The notes beneath the pieces were generated by a model that was not told where the DNA came from, did no database searches, and worked only from the letters and a program-made list of their open reading frames with translations. From Candidatus Eiseniibacteriota bacterium (lineage in GTDB: Bacteria; Eisenbacteria; RBG-16-71-46; JABDJR01), in NCBI GenBank assembly GCA_013003415.1, contig JABDJR010000035.1, positions 1 through 7,309 of the forward strand: a stretch of DNA of 7,309 nucleotides. The letters run 5' to 3'. This document shows, in pieces, positions 5,731 through 7,309 of this stretch. The position numbers and the translations under genes were made by a program. Positions within the stretch are counted from its first letter, which is position 1; each line of letters opens with the position of its first letter.

Positions 5731-7309
5731 ATGAAAACACGTCTTATTTGCCTTATGGCAATCTGCGCCTTTGCGTTTGGCTGCAGTGACGATTCCACAA
5801 GTCCGAACTCCGGAACCCCTGGAATTGTGCTCAGTTCAAACGACCTTGTCTTTAACGACCAAGTGCAAGAACAAAAGATCACGATCAAAGCCGACGGACC
5901 GGGAACGGTTACATGGCAGATCAACGGCATGCCGGAGTGGCTTGAAGTTTCGCCAAAAAAAGTCACCCTGCGTGACCAATCCCCGGTGGACGTTACCTTT
6001 AAAGTGGACGGCATCGATCTGATCGCTGATGTCTACAATGCCCCACTCAAAATCCAGTACACGAAGGACAATGAGACGGGTATTGACGTCACCTTCGTGG
6101 TCGGGGCTACGCCTCTCATGGTGGTGGACACTCAAGAGATTGACCTAAACGAGTTTCAGGACAAAGCTACGTTTAGCATCAGCAACGGTGGTAACACGGC
6201 GTTTGCTTGGGAAATCCAAACTGGATCGGATTACCTGGAGTTTAACCCGCCTTCCGGTTACCTAGATTTCCGGACCGGTCAGCAAGTTGAAGTCACCGTG
6301 CATCACGACGAGATTGATGCCGAGGGTGGATTAGCGGAGTATCTTTCGAATATCCGCATCATCAGTGACTTCGATCAGGAAGAGAACATTGAGCTCTCGG
6401 CCCACCACTACGAGGAAGTCTTCCGTCAGTTTGATCACAACATCGTGGATGCGGAGTTCTGTAGCTTTAGAAATCGCTTGATTGCGGTTTCCAGCGATCC
6501 GGCTCAGATTCACATTATCAATCTCGACACCGGTTCCTCTCACGATGTGAGCTTGCCCGCCGAGCCAACCAGTGTCTCGGTAGCTCCGGATCGTTTCATG
6601 GCCGCGGTAGGTCACAACGGGTCTGTGACCGTGGTTGATCTCGAAACCCGTAGTTTCCAGCAGACCTATGAAACGGAGAAGGATGCCTTCGATGTAGTCA
6701 TGGGCCCTGAGTGGTGGGTGTACGTGTTCCCGAATAGCGCGGCCGAAACCGATCGGATTCACTGCGTCAACGTGGCGACTGGAGAGCAGGCGGATCACGG
6801 CGGAAGCGAAATCGTGCCTGGGACCTACGGCTATCTACATCCTTCAGGGAAGTACCTCTATGGTTCGCGAACCGGAACCGAGGAAACCTTTATCGAGAAG
6901 TATGATATTCGCCTTGGTATTGCCAACTATCTCTATGATGGTGCAGAAGAAACCGGCGAAACCGACAACGGTCGGATTTGGATCGAGAACGGTGGTGGAG
7001 ACTACATCTACTCGCAGAGTGCCGATGTCTATTACACCTCCGAAGACACTCAGGATGACATGAGTTTTGCAGCCACCTTCCGCGGCCTAGACGATGTGGT
7101 TTGGGTGGCGAGCAGTGTGCCCAGCAACCGGGTCGCCCTCATCCTAGATAAGGGTGATGTGAACGATGAAGTCCGGTTCTACGATCGGGAGTTCATTATT
7201 CCGGTGGGCGAGGGATACATTCCTGAGTTCGCAACCGATCAGGGCGAGGCGGGAACGTACTATCAAGGGTCGGCCCAGTACGTCTTCTTCACGGAAGATG
7301 GTCAAACCA
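5731..7309 (+). CDS. Lipoprotein with two BACON/Ig-like domains and a beta-propeller, 3' end outside window
   Basis: The frame is open from ATG 5731 to the right edge (526 codons seen, no stop). Residues 1-17 form a lipoprotein signal peptide ending A-F-G with Cys18 as the likely lipidated residue, followed by SDDSTSP, a flexible acidic/Ser-rich linker. The bulky Phe at -2 departs from the classical lipobox. Residues about 32-125 and 126-225 are two beta-sandwich modules of the BACON or ASPM-SPD2-Hydin type. The first contains VTWQINGMPEWLEVSPKKV, the second FAWEIQTGSDYLEFNPPSGY, and both follow the W-x-x-x then S/N-P pattern. From about residue 232 the sequence becomes a YVTN/WD-like beta-propeller with blades marked by HIINLDTG (261-268), VTVVDLETR (299-307) and IHCVNVATG (343-351). 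Catalytic residues cannot be seen. It is probably a surface binding or scaffold protein of unknown ligand. The GGAGGAG site just upstream supports the start. Confidence 0.8.
   Translation, partial: MKTRLICLMAICAFAFGCSDDSTSPNSGTPGIVLSSNDLVFNDQVQEQKITIKADGPGTVTWQINGMPEWLEVSPKKVTLRDQSPVDVTFKVDGIDLIADVYNAPLKIQYTKDNETGIDVTFVVGATPLMVVDTQEIDLNEFQDKATFSISNGGNTAFAWEIQTGSDYLEFNPPSGYLDFRTGQQVEVTVHHDEIDAEGGLAEYLSNIRIISDFDQEENIELSAHHYEEVFRQFDHNIVDAEFCSFRNRLIAVSSDPAQIHIINLDTGSSHDVSLPAEPTSVSVAPDRFMAAVGHNGSVTVVDLETRSFQQTYETEKDAFDVVMGPEWWVYVFPNSAAETDRIHCVNVATGEQADHGGSEIVPGTYGYLHPSGKYLYGSRTGTEETFIEKYDIRLGIANYLYDGAEETGETDNGRIWIENGGGDYIYSQSADVYYTSEDTQDDMSFAATFRGLDDVVWVASSVPSNRVALILDKGDVNDEVRFYDREFIIPVGEGYIPEFATDQGEAGTYYQGSAQYVFFTEDGQT

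Noticed and set aside
6331..6798. 155-aa minus-strand ORF inside the lipoprotein
   Set aside because: The plus strand encodes continuous domain sequence here, and the minus frame has no family pattern or supported start.

Overview
The window looks like an ordinary chromosomal stretch from a Gram-negative bacterium, most likely an uncultured member of the FCB superphylum (Eisenbacteria-, Krumholzibacteriota- or Latescibacterota-like). Three things suggest this: a very long secreted protein ending in a type-A (Por/FlgD-like) sorting domain, a lipoprotein with a Cys-Ser-Asp-Asp start after its signal peptide and beta-sandwich plus propeller domains, and a moderate GC content (mid-50s by eye). 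The taxonomic call is inference. No ribosomal RNA or other strong marker is present.

Layout. Positions 1-239 (+) hold the last 78 codons of a VOC/glyoxalase-fold protein cut by the window edge. It converges on a large minus-strand gene (331-3720, 1129 aa) encoding an exported, multidomain glucose/sorbosone dehydrogenase-like protein. The order is signal peptide, GSDH beta-propeller, PKD, His-containing Ig-like module, PKD, LamG/ConA-like domain, Ig/PKD-like domain and C-terminal sorting domain. The gap between the convergent genes is a low-complexity array built on AAGCC units that runs into the stop codon of the large gene. A 132-base divergent spacer (3721-3852) separates that gene from a plus-strand phospho-sugar mutase (580 aa, TTG start at 3853 behind a GGAGG Shine-Dalgarno). 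After another 135 bases, a second plus-strand gene starts at 5731 with a strong GGAGGAG site and runs off the right edge. It encodes a lipoprotein with two BACON/Ig-like domains followed by a beta-propeller.

How the genes relate. The mutase is cytoplasmic central sugar metabolism. The two large proteins are cell-surface or secreted and are built from carbohydrate-associated or adhesive modules. Sugar oxidation outside and sugar-phosphate interconversion inside could be linked, but nothing here proves a functional unit. I see no mobile element, CRISPR array, RNA gene or recognisable defence or biosynthetic system. The most unusual signals are the AAGCC array at the end of the large gene, small hairpins that overlap the Shine-Dalgarno sites of both plus-strand genes, and the domain architectures of the two surface proteins.
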